Part shown: in pieces, positions 6,610 through 14,117 of the stretch
How positions within the stretch are numbered: the stretch's first letter is position 1
How the letters are laid out: the number at the start of each line of letters is the position of its first letter
DNA from: a virus
IMG/VR virus record: IMGVR_UViG_3300013118_000685
Span: 1-38,728 of that record
Reading direction: 5' to 3' (one strand)
DNA length: 38,728 bases
Program-made: the position numbers and the translations under genes
The notes under the pieces: generated by a model
What the model was told of the DNA's origin: nothing
The model's input: only the letters and a program-made list of their open reading frames with translations
Database searches by the model: none

Positions 6610-6974
6610 TGGGGAAGAAAAGCGGAACCCCCGCATGCAGGTCGCTCCACGGCCACGCGCAGTCCTCGCCGGAGATTGTGATCCGGTCGGGGTGCGGGCT
6701 GATGGGGTTCCACGACAACAACGAGGTCTTCGTGGTCATCGAATACTTCGGTGGCTTCGAGTACTTCAACACCCGGCCGTACCACAACTACGAGCAGTGG
6801 GGTCACGGCTTCCGCGTGACGATCCGGGGCATGGGGGCCTCCGGGGCCTACACGAAGACCCTCATGCACATGTTCGACGAGCCGATCGTGGCGACCGACG
6901 AGTGCCTCGACTGCGCTCTCGCGAAGGCCATGGGGTTGGCCCATGACAAGAGGAAAGAACTGGAGGAGGAGTAG
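6609..6974 (+). CDS. Hypothetical protein (121 aa)
   Basis: A 121-aa protein starting at an ATG overlapping the previous TGA. It has many aromatic residues (YFGGFEYFNTRPYHNYEQW in the middle), a Gly-rich segment (RGMGASGAY) and a C-terminal helix with a CLDC pair. No recognisable family. The stop lies one base before the SSB start, so it is co-transcribed with ssb. Confidence 0.7.
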   Translation: MGKKSGTPACRSLHGHAQSSPEIVIRSGCGLMGFHDNNEVFVVIEYFGGFEYFNTRPYHNYEQWGHGFRVTIRGMGASGAYTKTLMHMFDEPIVATDECLDCALAKAMGLAHDKRKELEEE

Positions 6975-6975
6975 C

Positions 6976-7425
6976 ATGGCTTCAGTGAACAAGGCGATCG
7001 TGGTGGGGAACCTGGGCAAGGACCCGGAGATCCGCTACACCCAGAACAACACGCCCGTCTGCACGTTCAGCGTCGCGACGACCGACCGCTGGACCGACCA
7101 GCAGGGCAACCCGCAGGAGCGGACCGAGTGGCACCGCATCGTCGCGTGGGCCAAGCTGGCCGAGATCTGCGAGAAGTACCTGCACAAGGGCAAGCAGGTC
7201 TACATCGAGGGTTCGATGCAGACCCGCGAGTGGGAGGACCAGAACGGCAACAAGCGGTACACCACCGAGATCAAGGCCCGGGAGATGCAGATGCTCGGCA
7301 CCAAGGCGGACCGTGACGCCCAGCAGGGTGGCGGCGACCCCGGCCCGTCGCAGGGCGACTACCAGCAGCCGTCGTACCCCGAGGCCCCCGGACCGGGTCC
7401 CGACGATGATGACCTTCCCTTCTGA
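6976..7425 (+). CDS. ssb: Single-stranded DNA-binding protein
   Basis: A 149-aa bacterial-type SSB that coats single-stranded DNA. Residues 1-107 form the OB fold with the typical NKAIVVGNLGKDPEIRY start, the W-H-R-I-V-AWAKLAEICEKYL middle and the V-Y-I-E-G strand. Residues 108-140 are a Gly/Pro/Gln-rich linker. The C-terminal tip is DDDDLPF, the acidic docking peptide that recruits SSB partners. The length is shorter than typical host SSB, as in other phages. Start ATG 6976 has GGAGGAG upstream. It belongs with Rad52-like, Gp157 and RuvC-like genes. Confidence 0.95.
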   Translation: MASVNKAIVVGNLGKDPEIRYTQNNTPVCTFSVATTDRWTDQQGNPQERTEWHRIVAWAKLAEICEKYLHKGKQVYIEGSMQTREWEDQNGNKRYTTEIKAREMQMLGTKADRDAQQGGGDPGPSQGDYQQPSYPEAPGPGPDDDDLPF

Positions 7426-7439
7426 TGAGAGGAGATGAG

Positions 7440-7847
7440 ATGAGGAGACTAAAGCTGGCCTTCGTGGCAATCGTGCTGCTGGCCATGGCCCTGCAGATCC
7501 CGCCGACGTGGGCGCAGGAGGAGACCATCACCTTCATGTGGTGTCCGCCGGAGACGGGGTCGCTGCCCGCGACCTACGACCTCGTGGCCTGTACCGACAC
7601 CACTAACGTGATCGCCACGGCCATCGCCTCGGCGACGAACCTCGACCCGGTCGCGCCCTTCACGCACCCCGACTACCCCGGGCAGACGTATGAGGGGACG
7701 GCGACGCTGGTGCTGCCCACGAGGATTCCCTACTTCGTGGTGGCCCGCGCCGTCGACATCCTGAACAGGGCCGGACCGTGGTCCCGCGCCCTGCCCTTCG
7801 ACCCCGGCCCCCCGGGTGGCCTCCGCTGCGGCCCGATCCGGCTGTGA
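7440..7847 (+). CDS. Exported FN3-like protein (135 aa)
   Basis: A 135-aa protein with a clear Sec signal peptide: MRRLK, a hydrophobic core of about 15 residues, then a TWA-QE cleavage site near residue 25. The mature part looks like one fibronectin type III-like beta sandwich, with YDLVACTD, then YFVVARAVDILNRAGPWSRAL, the usual last strands, and one Cys near each end. ATG 7440 is chosen because GAGAGGAG lies just upstream; an ATG at 7425 overlaps the ssb stop. The position in the early block, away from virion genes, suggests it acts on the host envelope. Possible roles are superinfection exclusion or surface modification, both speculative. Confidence 0.72.
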   Translation: MRRLKLAFVAIVLLAMALQIPPTWAQEETITFMWCPPETGSLPATYDLVACTDTTNVIATAIASATNLDPVAPFTHPDYPGQTYEGTATLVLPTRIPYFVVARAVDILNRAGPWSRALPFDPGPPGGLRCGPIRL

Positions 7848-7954
7848 GGTACGATCGGCATGCGTTCGGCGGGAGCTACCGCCGGTATCTGGAGGCCCGG
7901 GTCACGATCGGTGATCTGATCCGGGTCTTCTGGCGAAAGATCTGGAGGCGCTGA
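7844..7954 (+). CDS. Very small basic protein (36 aa)
   Basis: A 36-aa ORF that begins with GTG overlapping the previous stop (GTGA) and whose TGA overlaps the next ATG (TGATG). The product is strongly basic and aromatic, with RYDRHAFGG at the start and FWRKIWRR at the end. There is no clear ribosome-binding site, so it would rely on translational coupling. Overlap on both sides is the main evidence; it could be a chance frame. Confidence 0.4.
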   Translation: MRYDRHAFGGSYRRYLEARVTIGDLIRVFWRKIWRR

Positions 7955-8214
7955 TGGCATACTTCCCCAACGGCACGGCGGGTGAGGTCTTCGACGAACA
8001 GTGCTGCAAGTGCATCTTCGGCGAGAGGTCCTGTCCGATCGCGTGGGTGCAGATGGAGTACAACTACAAGGCCTGTAACATCGAGGTCGCCCGGGCGATT
8101 CTCGACGACCTGGTAAAGAACGATGGCACCTGTGCGATGTTCAAGATGGCCCCGGAGATCTTCATGACGCCGGAGGCCCGCGGCCAGTTGACGATGTTCC
8201 CGAGGGGAGGATGA
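7954..8214 (+). CDS. Cysteine-rich phage protein (86 aa)
   Basis: An 86-aa protein of a type common in phage early regions: MAYFPNGTAGEVF start, a CCKC...CPI cluster in residues 17-29, then EYNYKAC and a final CAMF. The cysteines probably bind a metal ion. The function of these proteins is not known. Start ATG 7954 overlaps the stop of the 36-aa ORF and has GGAGG upstream. Confidence 0.75.
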   Translation: MAYFPNGTAGEVFDEQCCKCIFGERSCPIAWVQMEYNYKACNIEVARAILDDLVKNDGTCAMFKMAPEIFMTPEARGQLTMFPRGG

Positions 8215-8215
8215 C

Positions 8216-8692
8216 ATGGCGGTCGTAGGTCCACGCTGCCCCTTCTGCGAGGCCAAGGGGCTCGACGGGAAGACGGGGTTGTTCCCCGACTCCCACGTCT
8301 ACCACGGCCGCTCATACGGCGGAAAGGTCTGGCTCTGCCTGACCGCCGGGTGCGACGCCCGCGTGGGTGCGCACAAAGATACATGGGAGCCGCTCGGCAT
8401 TCCCGCGAACGCCGAGACCTGGTGGGCCAGGAGACGGGCGCATGCCGCTTTCGACCCCCTATGGAAGGGGGAGACCGCCAGGATGGCGAGGTCGGAAGCG
8501 TACCAGTACCTGCAGCTCCTGATGGGACTTCCTCCGGACGAGGCCCACATCGCCCGGTTCACCATAGAGCAGTGTGAGCAACTGATAGAGAAACTGAAGG
8601 GAGACGATGATGTGGAAGCCGAGGTTCCTGATGCCGCGGGACACGCCCCCGCGACCGCCCAGGGTCGCGATCGTTCTGAAGCGATCGGGTGA
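8216..8692 (+). CDS. DUF3268-like zinc-finger protein (158 aa)
   Basis: A 158-aa protein with a zinc-finger-like N-terminal domain: CPFC near residue 8, then VWLCLTAGCDARVGAHKDT, in which two cysteine pairs would hold zinc. PLGIPANAE and AHAAFDPLWKG follow. This pattern fits the DUF3268 zinc-finger-containing family seen in phages and some bacteria; its role is unknown. The C-terminal 30 residues are polar. Their DNA overlaps the next gene by 86 bases, which may explain their low complexity. Confidence 0.75.
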   Translation: MAVVGPRCPFCEAKGLDGKTGLFPDSHVYHGRSYGGKVWLCLTAGCDARVGAHKDTWEPLGIPANAETWWARRRAHAAFDPLWKGETARMARSEAYQYLQLLMGLPPDEAHIARFTIEQCEQLIEKLKGDDDVEAEVPDAAGHAPATAQGRDRSEAIG

Positions 8693-8867
8693 GGGGCGCA
8701 TCCAGATCTTCTACAACGAGAAGGTGCTGGTCCTCGAAGTGAAGACGAGCGACGTCACTGGGGGCTGGGAATACAGCTCCGAGGATGGTAATGTCATCGG
8801 ACACGTCAACTCCCGCGCCGAGGCCATCGCTCAGGGCGTGGCCGAACTGATTCACCTGAACTCCTGA
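8607..8867 (+). CDS. Hypothetical protein (86 aa), starts inside the DUF3268-like gene
   Basis: An 86-aa protein starting at ATG 8607 (or 8610) behind AAGGGAG, within the last 86 bases of the previous gene in another frame. After a Pro/Arg-rich N-terminus it shows clear alternating strands (IQIFYNEKVLVLEVKTS) and a helix SRAEAIAQGVAELI, like a small double-stranded RNA-binding or DUF2188-like fold. That assignment is tentative. The good ribosome-binding site and compact fold favour a real gene. Confidence 0.6.
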   Translation: MMWKPRFLMPRDTPPRPPRVAIVLKRSGEGRIQIFYNEKVLVLEVKTSDVTGGWEYSSEDGNVIGHVNSRAEAIAQGVAELIHLNS

Positions 8868-8878
8868 AAGGATACGCG

Positions 8879-9238
8879 ATGAAGAAGCTGAAGAGCTACA
8901 AGATGGCCGTCGGGGCCGAGCAGGTCGTCGGAACCGGGGGCGACCCCGAGTACGTCGGCATCACGCAGGTGGTCGGCTACCCGCCGATCATCTCGTTCGT
9001 CTGCGACCCGGAGAAGAAGAACGAGGTCAAGATCTTCATGGTCAAGGACGGCGAGGAGATGCCGGACGTCCGGTGCGAACTCGTCTCCCTCGGGGCCTAC
9101 ATGTTCGGCGAGACCCGCTTCGGTGTGTTCATGCCGAAGCCCGCTGAGGCCGCGAAGGACCCGACCGAGAACGCCCCCCGCGGCGTCTCCGGCAAGACCC
9201 CGAAGAAGGCCCCGAAGAAGGCCGGCTCGAAGAAGTAG
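8879..9238 (+). CDS. Hypothetical protein with Lys/Pro-rich tail (119 aa)
   Basis: A 119-aa protein with GAAAGGA ten bases before ATG 8879. Residues 10-80 are predicted beta-rich (IISFVCDPEKKNEVKIFMV), and the tail from residue 85 is rich in Lys, Pro and Ala with a repeated P-K-K-A element, typical of nucleic-acid-binding extensions. No family recognised. A hairpin terminator follows at 9260-9296. Confidence 0.7.
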   Translation: MKKLKSYKMAVGAEQVVGTGGDPEYVGITQVVGYPPIISFVCDPEKKNEVKIFMVKDGEEMPDVRCELVSLGAYMFGETRFGVFMPKPAEAAKDPTENAPRGVSGKTPKKAPKKAGSKK

Positions 9239-9259
9239 ACCTCCCCCACGAGGTCGCCT

Positions 9260-9296
9260 GCCGGGTCCCGGTCGTCGCCGCTGGAACCCGGCTTTT
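9260..9296 (+). terminator. Rho-independent terminator
   Basis: GCCGGGT (9260-9266) pairs perfectly with ACCCGGC (9286-9292), a 7-bp GC-rich stem with a 19-base loop, followed at once by TTTT (9293-9296). It lies between the 119-aa gene and the resolvase gene. Partial read-through is likely, because the resolvase lies just downstream and I see no separate promoter for it. Confidence 0.65.
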
Positions 9297-9310
9297 CCAT
9301 GGAGGATGCG

Positions 9311-9844
9311 ATGCGGATACTGGGAATCGATCCATCGAAGAGAGCCACCGGGCTGGCCGACATCGAGATCTCCGACATCGGCAAGGCCAAGATCCACCAG
9401 ACCCACACCATGCCGGATTTCCCCAAGCTCGACCACGCCATGCGCGTCCTCACCCTCTGTGCTGCGGCCGAGGAATGGATGCGCGTCGGGGGTATCGAGG
9501 CCGTCGGGATCGAGTACAACGTGGCCACGAAGTATCGAGACGCGAAGGGCAAGATGCGCAACAAATCCCCGAAGGCCATGCTCGAACACGCCAACCTCGT
9601 GGGCGGGATGCTGGTCCTCGCGGCCCGAGAGCTGGGGCCGAGCAGTGTCCACCTGGTCTCGCCCTCCGCGGTCAAGCTGTCGCTCACCGGCCACGGTCAA
9701 GCCACCAAGGACGCGATGATCCGCTACGCCGGCTGCAGGACCGACTGGCAGAAGCCGAAGACGATCCGCGCCAGCCAGGCCGAGGCCGACGCCATCGGTG
9801 TCGCATTTGCCGCCTACCGGGCGGCCACGGCCCCCCCGTTCTGA
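9311..9844 (+). CDS. RuvC-like Holliday junction resolvase
   Basis: A 177-aa endonuclease of the RuvC/RNase H-like fold that would cut branched DNA before packaging or during recombination. It has the first strand with MRILGIDPS (catalytic Asp 7), then AVGIEYN with Glu 68, and near the end SQAEADAIGVA with Glu 158 and Asp 160, giving the acidic set expected for two-metal catalysis. A KD pair at 133-134 precedes the last motif. I chose ATG 9311 because GGAGG lies five bases upstream; 9299 is in frame but contains that motif. It is the last gene of the + strand block, facing the late block. Confidence 0.85.
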   Translation: MRILGIDPSKRATGLADIEISDIGKAKIHQTHTMPDFPKLDHAMRVLTLCAAAEEWMRVGGIEAVGIEYNVATKYRDAKGKMRNKSPKAMLEHANLVGGMLVLAARELGPSSVHLVSPSAVKLSLTGHGQATKDAMIRYAGCRTDWQKPKTIRASQAEADAIGVAFAAYRAATAPPF

Positions 9845-9850
9845 TACGAA

Positions 9851-9890
9851 CGCACCCCCGGACGCCCAGTCGGGCCTATCCGGGGGTGCG
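9851..9890. terminator. Convergent hairpin between the early and late blocks
   Basis: CGCACCCCCGGA (9851-9862) pairs perfectly over 12 bp with TCCGGGGGTGCG (9879-9890); the loop contains a small GCCC/GGGC stem. No T-run follows on either strand. It lies where + strand early and - strand late transcription meet, so it is probably a two-way block or an RNA-processing hairpin. Confidence 0.65.
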
Positions 9891-9923
9891 CCTCTCACAG
9901 GCGATCCTCGTGCGCCTCACGGG

Positions 9924-9958
9924 GTGGCCAATTTCTGGCCACTTGTTCCCCGTGGAAC
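9924..9958. terminator. Second pair of hairpins at the convergent junction
   Basis: GTGGCCA (9924-9930) pairs with TGGCCAC (9936-9942), with a 5-base loop, followed on the + strand by TTGTTCC. GTTCC (9945-9949) pairs with GGAAC (9954-9958), just beyond the stop of the last late gene. Together with 9851-9890 these fill the 115-base convergent gap. Confidence 0.5.
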
Positions 9959-9959
9959 G

Positions 9960-10193
9960 CTACTCGGGCGGCTCCTGCCGCAGACGGGCCATCCGGTCCG
10001 CGGCCCCGCTGATGATGTCGAAGATCGCGGCGTCGGAATCCGTCTGGATTTCGTCGCTGCACTGGGTGATCGAGGTCAGCAGGGCCATGGCCTCGTCGGT
10101 GTCGTCGATGCCCACGCCGTCCTTCAGGGCGTGGATCAGGTCCACCAGCGCGGCGCCGGCGGCCTTGGGGTGTGCGGACTCGTACATGCTCAC
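9960..10193 (-). CDS. Hypothetical protein at end of late operon (77 aa)
   Basis: A 77-aa helical, mildly acidic protein with no signal peptide or membrane segment. Its GTG start at 10193 overlaps the preceding stop as GTGA, a coupling style used elsewhere in this operon; ATG 10187 with AGGA upstream is an equally good start. It follows the holin-like gene, so it may be part of the lysis cassette, but nothing in the sequence proves it. Confidence 0.6.
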   Translation of the reverse strand: MSMYESAHPKAAGAALVDLIHALKDGVGIDDTDEAMALLTSITQCSDEIQTDSDAAIFDIISGAADRMARLRQEPPE

Positions 10194-10474
10194 TTCCTCT
10201 CCTTGAGAAGCCTGATCAGCTCGACCAGGTTCTTGATGATGGAGTAGAGGGCGACCGCGATCAGGGCATCGGGGCCTGCCGCCACTCCGAGTTCGGTCAG
10301 CGTCTCCGGGGAGTCGGTGACCGCGGTGGTCCCGCCGGCGCCCAGCAGGGCCAGCAGCGGGGCCAGAATCTTCTGGGCCGGGACGGTGGTCAGCTTCTCG
10401 ACCTTCTCGCCGGTCTTCTTGCCGACCGCACCGGCGATCAGTGCGCCGGCGATCGGGATCAGGGCCTGTAACAT
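10190..10474 (-). CDS. Holin candidate (94 aa)
   Basis: A 94-aa protein with hydrophobic segments at about residues 4-18, 36-52 and 68-88, separated by short charged loops, and a Lys/Arg-rich C-terminal end (RLLKERK). Small size, two or three membrane segments and position directly after the endolysin gene fit a holin, the protein that opens the inner membrane to release endolysin. GAGGAGG precedes ATG 10474. No specific holin family recognised; the gene at 10988-11419 is a competing candidate. Confidence 0.55.
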   Translation of the reverse strand: MLQALIPIAGALIAGAVGKKTGEKVEKLTTVPAQKILAPLLALLGAGGTTAVTDSPETLTELGVAAGPDALIAVALYSIIKNLVELIRLLKERK

Positions 10475-10484
10475 CGTGGCCTCC

Positions 10485-10979
10485 TCAGATAGGGTGATAG
10501 ACGTCCTTCGCGTCCTCGAGCTCGTGCAGCACCTTGTCGACGTAGGGCTGGTTGCGGAACGAGCCGTCCTGCAGCCGGCGGGGGGTCCCCTGATTGTACG
10601 CCGAGATCACCTCGTGCTGCGTGTAGCCGCGGCCCGCGAGGTGCCGCAGGTGCCGTGTCCCCCACTCGAGACCAACGTGGGGGATGCAGAGCTGGGACAA
10701 GAACGGACCACTGAAGCCCCGCTCCCTGGCGACCGCGCCCATGATCTGCATTAACCCCCACGAAGTCTTCTGTGCGTTGCGCTCGGTGTCGGCCGAGCAG
10801 CCGTCGTGGGAGAAGCTCACGAGCCAGCGATAGTGCTTCTCGTATCGGATCGCATCTGCGTTGCCGCCGCTCTCGACCTGTACGATCGCCGAGATCAGCG
10901 CGGGGTCGACCTTGAAGCGCGAGGCGACCTCCCAGATCAGCCTCGCCCATGCAGAGTGGTCGGACGGGAAGTGCGGCAT
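10485..10979 (-). CDS. Endolysin: SLT-type lytic transglycosylase
   Basis: A 164-aa peptidoglycan-cleaving enzyme of the soluble lytic transglycosylase (goose-lysozyme-like) fold. It has the catalytic Glu in VQVESGGN (Glu 36, Ser 37), TSWGLMQIMG near residues 72-81 and AYNQG near 127-131, the three signature motifs in the right order. No signal peptide, so it needs a holin. The start has AGGAGG upstream of ATG 10979. It would release the progeny, although a virion-associated role cannot be excluded. Confidence 0.88.
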   Translation of the reverse strand: MPHFPSDHSAWARLIWEVASRFKVDPALISAIVQVESGGNADAIRYEKHYRWLVSFSHDGCSADTERNAQKTSWGLMQIMGAVARERGFSGPFLSQLCIPHVGLEWGTRHLRHLAGRGYTQHEVISAYNQGTPRRLQDGSFRNQPYVDKVLHELEDAKDVYHPI

Positions 10980-10987
10980 GGCCCCTC

Positions 10988-11419
10988 CTATTTCTCGCGC
11001 AGCAGCTTCACTTCGGTCACCAGGTCCGCGAGGACGTCGGTCTGCTTGGTCTGGACCTCGACCATGCGCTCCTGCGACATGGACAACTTCAGCAGGCTCT
11101 CGTTCTGCCCATCATGGACTGCGTCGACGCGACGGCGAGGGAAGTGGCTCAGGATCGCCCCGTCCTCGGTGGCGGTCACCACGGTGTGCATCGCGGCGAC
11201 CTTCTCGGCGGTGTCCGCTGGCAGCCGGCAGTGTCCGCCGTAGGTCCCGCCGGCCCTCACCGGCAGCCGGTGCTGCAGCGCGGACTTCAGCACCCCCGCC
11301 CCGACATGGACGACGGCGTAGGCGAAGCCGACGATCCCTAGCTTCTCCCACGGCATCCCCTTCAGGCCTTCGGTGGCGAGAGCTGCGGCTGCGTCGGCCT
11401 GGGCGAGGAAAATCTCCAT
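10988..11419 (-). CDS. Membrane-associated protein in lysis cassette (143 aa)
   Basis: A 143-aa protein with one hydrophobic helix near residues 30-48 (LGIVGFAYAVVHVGAGVL), a central Cys/His-containing region, and a C-terminal amphipathic helix with heptad-like spacing (LKLSMSQERMVEVQTKQTD). One membrane anchor plus a coiled coil is compatible with a holin or an accessory lysis protein. It lies directly upstream of the endolysin. I chose ATG 11419; TTG 11425 overlapping the preceding stop is an alternative. Confidence 0.6.
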   Translation of the reverse strand: MEIFLAQADAAAALATEGLKGMPWEKLGIVGFAYAVVHVGAGVLKSALQHRLPVRAGGTYGGHCRLPADTAEKVAAMHTVVTATEDGAILSHFPRRRVDAVHDGQNESLLKLSMSQERMVEVQTKQTDVLADLVTEVKLLREK

Positions 11420-11421
11420 GG

Positions 11422-12180
11422 TCAATCGTCCTTCAGGATAATGTCAAATGCTCCGGCAGCGAAAGTGTCGTTCTGGCTCGAGTCGGCGTACATGATGATG
11501 TCCGTCTTCTCGGGGCACGAGATCGGGCAGACGAAGTCCCTCTGGATCGCCGCGGTCCCGTCGGTGGCCAGCACGACGTTGAACTTGTCGCAGAACGCGC
11601 TGTCCTCCTCCCGAGTCCGCAGCCCAACCGTGACGAATGCCTTGGTCCCGGCGTCCGCCGCCGAGGCCTTGATCGCCATGATGTAGCCCGTCTTGCCGGC
11701 GGGCACGGTGTAGACGGCCATCTCGGTCTGGTTGTAACCAACCGGGATCTCGGCCAGGGTGGCGCCGGCGGAGACCACGCGGGCGGTGATGGTCCCCGCG
11801 GCCGTGCCGCCCGACCCGACGGTGATCACCTTCATGCGGAACAGCCGGATGTAGTCGTTGGCCGTCGAGACCGCGGTGGTGCCGTTCAGGGTGACCGTCT
11901 CCGACTGCTCGTCAAAGTTGGAGTCGAGCCCCCAGATGGTGACGGTGCGGGCGCCGGTGCCGACCGAGGCGTCGTTCGCATCGTCGCTGACCAGCTCCAG
12001 GGTCGACGCCGCGGCGAGGAACCCCGTGTATGAGCCGCCGGCAGACCAGATGTCCTCTTCGGCCGCAGAGTCCACGTCGGCGTTGATGCCGAACTTCTGC
12101 ACCATGGCGAGCCCGTCGACCGACCCCTCCTTGATGTCGATCAGCCGTTCCTTCTCGCTCTTGCCCGGGAAGTAGCTCAT
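11422..12180 (-). CDS. Virion/tail-associated beta-rich protein (252 aa)
   Basis: A 252-aa protein with a repetitive, Thr/Gly/Ala-rich beta pattern: [11 protein letters not shown] near residue 46, then [21 protein letters not shown] and a GTITARVV strand, followed by [12 protein letters not shown] recall similar unnamed proteins in marine and environmental phages, near tail-fibre or head-fibre genes. It is probably a structural accessory or adhesion protein. GGAGGAG precedes the ATG. Function not established. Confidence 0.6.
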   Translation of the reverse strand: MSYFPGKSEKERLIDIKEGSVDGLAMVQKFGINADVDSAAEEDIWSAGGSYTGFLAAASTLELVSDDANDASVGTGARTVTIWGLDSNFDEQSETVTLNGTTAVSTANDYIRLFRMKVITVGSGGTAAGTITARVVSAGATLAEIPVGYNQTEMAVYTVPAGKTGYIMAIKASAADAGTKAFVTVGLRTREEDSAFCDKFNVVLATDGTAAIQRDFVCPISCPEKTDIIMYADSSQNDTFAAGAFDIILKDD

Positions 12181-12190
12181 GTCTCTCCTC

Positions 12191-12592
12191 CTAGATGACG
12201 TACCAGCTCGTCCCGTCGCAGTAGAGCGTGACGGCCGCGTAGTTCTCATTGATGGTGAGGCTCTTCTCACCGTCGATCTCGTCGCTGCCGCTCTCCGGCG
12301 CGATCGTGATGTTGTTGGTGCCGGCTGACCCGCCGGCGTCCTTGATGGTCACGAATCTGCCCGTCAGCTTCTCGGCCGTGGCCAGTGTGATGTCCACAGC
12401 CCCGGTCGCCGTATAGCTGACGCTCAGAACGCCCTCGTCCGAGCGCAGCGTGTGGGTCGCCGCCGCAACCGTGTAGACGGTCCGCAGGACGGTCACGATG
12501 AAGTCGCGCTGATCCTGCGGAGAGCAGTCGCCAGCGGTGTTGTCGGGGAAGAGGGCGAGGAGCGCAGCCCTCGTGCGTTCTGTGTCTGCCAT
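12191..12592 (-). CDS. Tail-fibre-like beta module (133 aa)
   Basis: A 133-aa protein ending with a motif typical of phage tail-fibre or spike modules: KDAGGSAGTNNITI, then a Glu-Asp-Gly strand and a C-terminal LYCDGTSWYVI. The first 40 residues are helical and may attach it to the tail tip. ATG 12592 overlaps the stop of the preceding hub gene (TGATG). Likely a short fibre or fibre-tip subunit; the receptor is unknown. Confidence 0.65.
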   Translation of the reverse strand: MADTERTRAALLALFPDNTAGDCSPQDQRDFIVTVLRTVYTVAAATHTLRSDEGVLSVSYTATGAVDITLATAEKLTGRFVTIKDAGGSAGTNNITIAPESGSDEIDGEKSLTINENYAAVTLYCDGTSWYVI

Positions 12593-14109
12593 CACATCTC
12601 TCCAGGGTTGGAGCCGAAGCCGCTGCTGAACCCGCTCGACCATGCCGACCCGGGGTTCGACTTGCCGCCGCCGCCGTCGCGGCCGGCGTAAGCCAGCCCG
12701 GCGAAGTCCCCGTCGTGGATCGGCTCCTCGAGCAGGGTCGACGTCACCTTCAGACTGTTGAAGTCGATCTTCTTCTTCACGCACCGCATGACCCGGTGCG
12801 CGGAGGGGACGTTGCTGTCGACGGAGACCTCGTCGATCCGCCAGCCGGTGTCATAGCCGGCCCCCCGCAGGTCCTGCACCACCTTCGCCATGTACAGGGG
12901 TTCGGACTCCTCGTCGGCCCACCTGGTCAGGTGCGTCAGGCCATACGCCGGCGCAAGCAGATAGGGGAAGCTCGTCACCGCGTTACTGCAGATGCCGTAC
13001 TTCTCAAGGCTGGCCGAGGTCTCCAGCGTCGTCGTCCACTTCCCGGTGGGGCTGCGGCTCAGGTTGTCGAGCGGAGAGACGGACAGCGGCGAGATGCTGC
13101 CCAGGCTGGCGCGGGTGTGACAGCCGGTCACGATGTAGCCGCCGCCGTAGGAGGCCTCCACCGAGTTGACGATGTTGTCCCGGGTGATCCAGAACTCGAA
13201 GGATTCCACGCCGTCGTCCGCGGTCAGGGTCGGGCGCTTGAGCGGGATCTGCTTCGAGTGCATCGCCAGCTTGCCGCCCATCGTGAAGCACAGCATGTCG
13301 GCGGTGTGGTGGACGATCTCCGACACCACCTTGCCCACCGTCTCGCCGATCACGCGGGGCACGGACACGTCGTAGCCCCACGAGGCGCACGGGTTCTCGT
13401 ACATGGCCCGCGCCGAGAGATCAAACGTCAGCCTGTCGAGGTAGTCGCCCCCGCCGAGCGCGGAGGAGACTGCGGCGATCACCCGCGGGGCCGGCCCATG
13501 CCACGCCCACGGCTCGTAGTGGTAGAAGCTCCAGTTCTCGTAGACGTAGTTGCTCAGGAACAGGTCGGGGAACGTGACCACCATCGACCCGCCGGTCTCG
13601 TACAGGAACGTGTCCCCGATCTTGTCGACGCAGTCGTCGGTGACCTCCACGAACGGGGAGTTGAAGCGGCCGAAGTCCCAGAAGGGGTCGAAGCAGGAGT
13701 AGTAGATGTCCGGCCCACCCTCGGCCTCAGAATCGTAGGGCGGCAGGTCCCCGAATTCGAACTCAGGGTCGAGACGGATGCACTGCGGGAACGGGAGCAT
13801 GTCCCCGGACTGGCCCGCGGTATGCGGGAGCCCCTCGCAGCCGGCGGCGAGGGCGTATCGCCGGGCCCCGGTGACGTCGTTCTCCATGTAGAAGAAGCCA
13901 CCGTTATAGGGCAGGCCCAGCTCCTCCGGGTTGTCGGAGTAGGGGGCCTGGAACATGTGGTCGAAGTTGTAGAACATGAGCGTGGACAGGTAGTCCGGGC
14001 CAGCGCCGGTCATGTAGTCCGTGACCAGGTCAGGGTCATCAACCCACGTCGCATTCCACCGCTCGTAGACCCCCTCGTCGGCGTAGAACTTTTCACCGAT
14101 GCAATACAC
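12592..14109 (-). CDS. Tail-tip hub protein, second part (505 aa)
   Basis: A 505-aa protein. Residues 1-210 are rich in Tyr, Trp, Phe, Asp and Cys. The region around residues 235-310 has VIGETVGKVVSEIVHHTADMLC, then KLAMHSKQIP and DDGVESFEFWITRDNIVNSVEASY. This looks like the hub domain of tail tips (gp27-like, in which a conserved helix precedes a KL strand and a late I-V-N-S-V strand). The C-terminus is Gly/Ser-rich and ends in GFGSNPGEM. I chose GTG 14109 with GGAGG upstream; no ATG fits better. It follows a gene that looks like the other half of a hub. Confidence 0.65.
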   Translation of the reverse strand: MYCIGEKFYADEGVYERWNATWVDDPDLVTDYMTGAGPDYLSTLMFYNFDHMFQAPYSDNPEELGLPYNGGFFYMENDVTGARRYALAAGCEGLPHTAGQSGDMLPFPQCIRLDPEFEFGDLPPYDSEAEGGPDIYYSCFDPFWDFGRFNSPFVEVTDDCVDKIGDTFLYETGGSMVVTFPDLFLSNYVYENWSFYHYEPWAWHGPAPRVIAAVSSALGGGDYLDRLTFDLSARAMYENPCASWGYDVSVPRVIGETVGKVVSEIVHHTADMLCFTMGGKLAMHSKQIPLKRPTLTADDGVESFEFWITRDNIVNSVEASYGGGYIVTGCHTRASLGSISPLSVSPLDNLSRSPTGKWTTTLETSASLEKYGICSNAVTSFPYLLAPAYGLTHLTRWADEESEPLYMAKVVQDLRGAGYDTGWRIDEVSVDSNVPSAHRVMRCVKKKIDFNSLKVTSTLLEEPIHDGDFAGLAYAGRDGGGGKSNPGSAWSSGFSSGFGSNPGEM

Positions 14110-14117
14110 TGCGCCTC

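Noticed and set aside
8852-9898. 348-aa - strand frame opposite the resolvase region
   Set aside because: It runs over the terminator hairpins and over a clear RuvC-like gene on the other strand; no motif.
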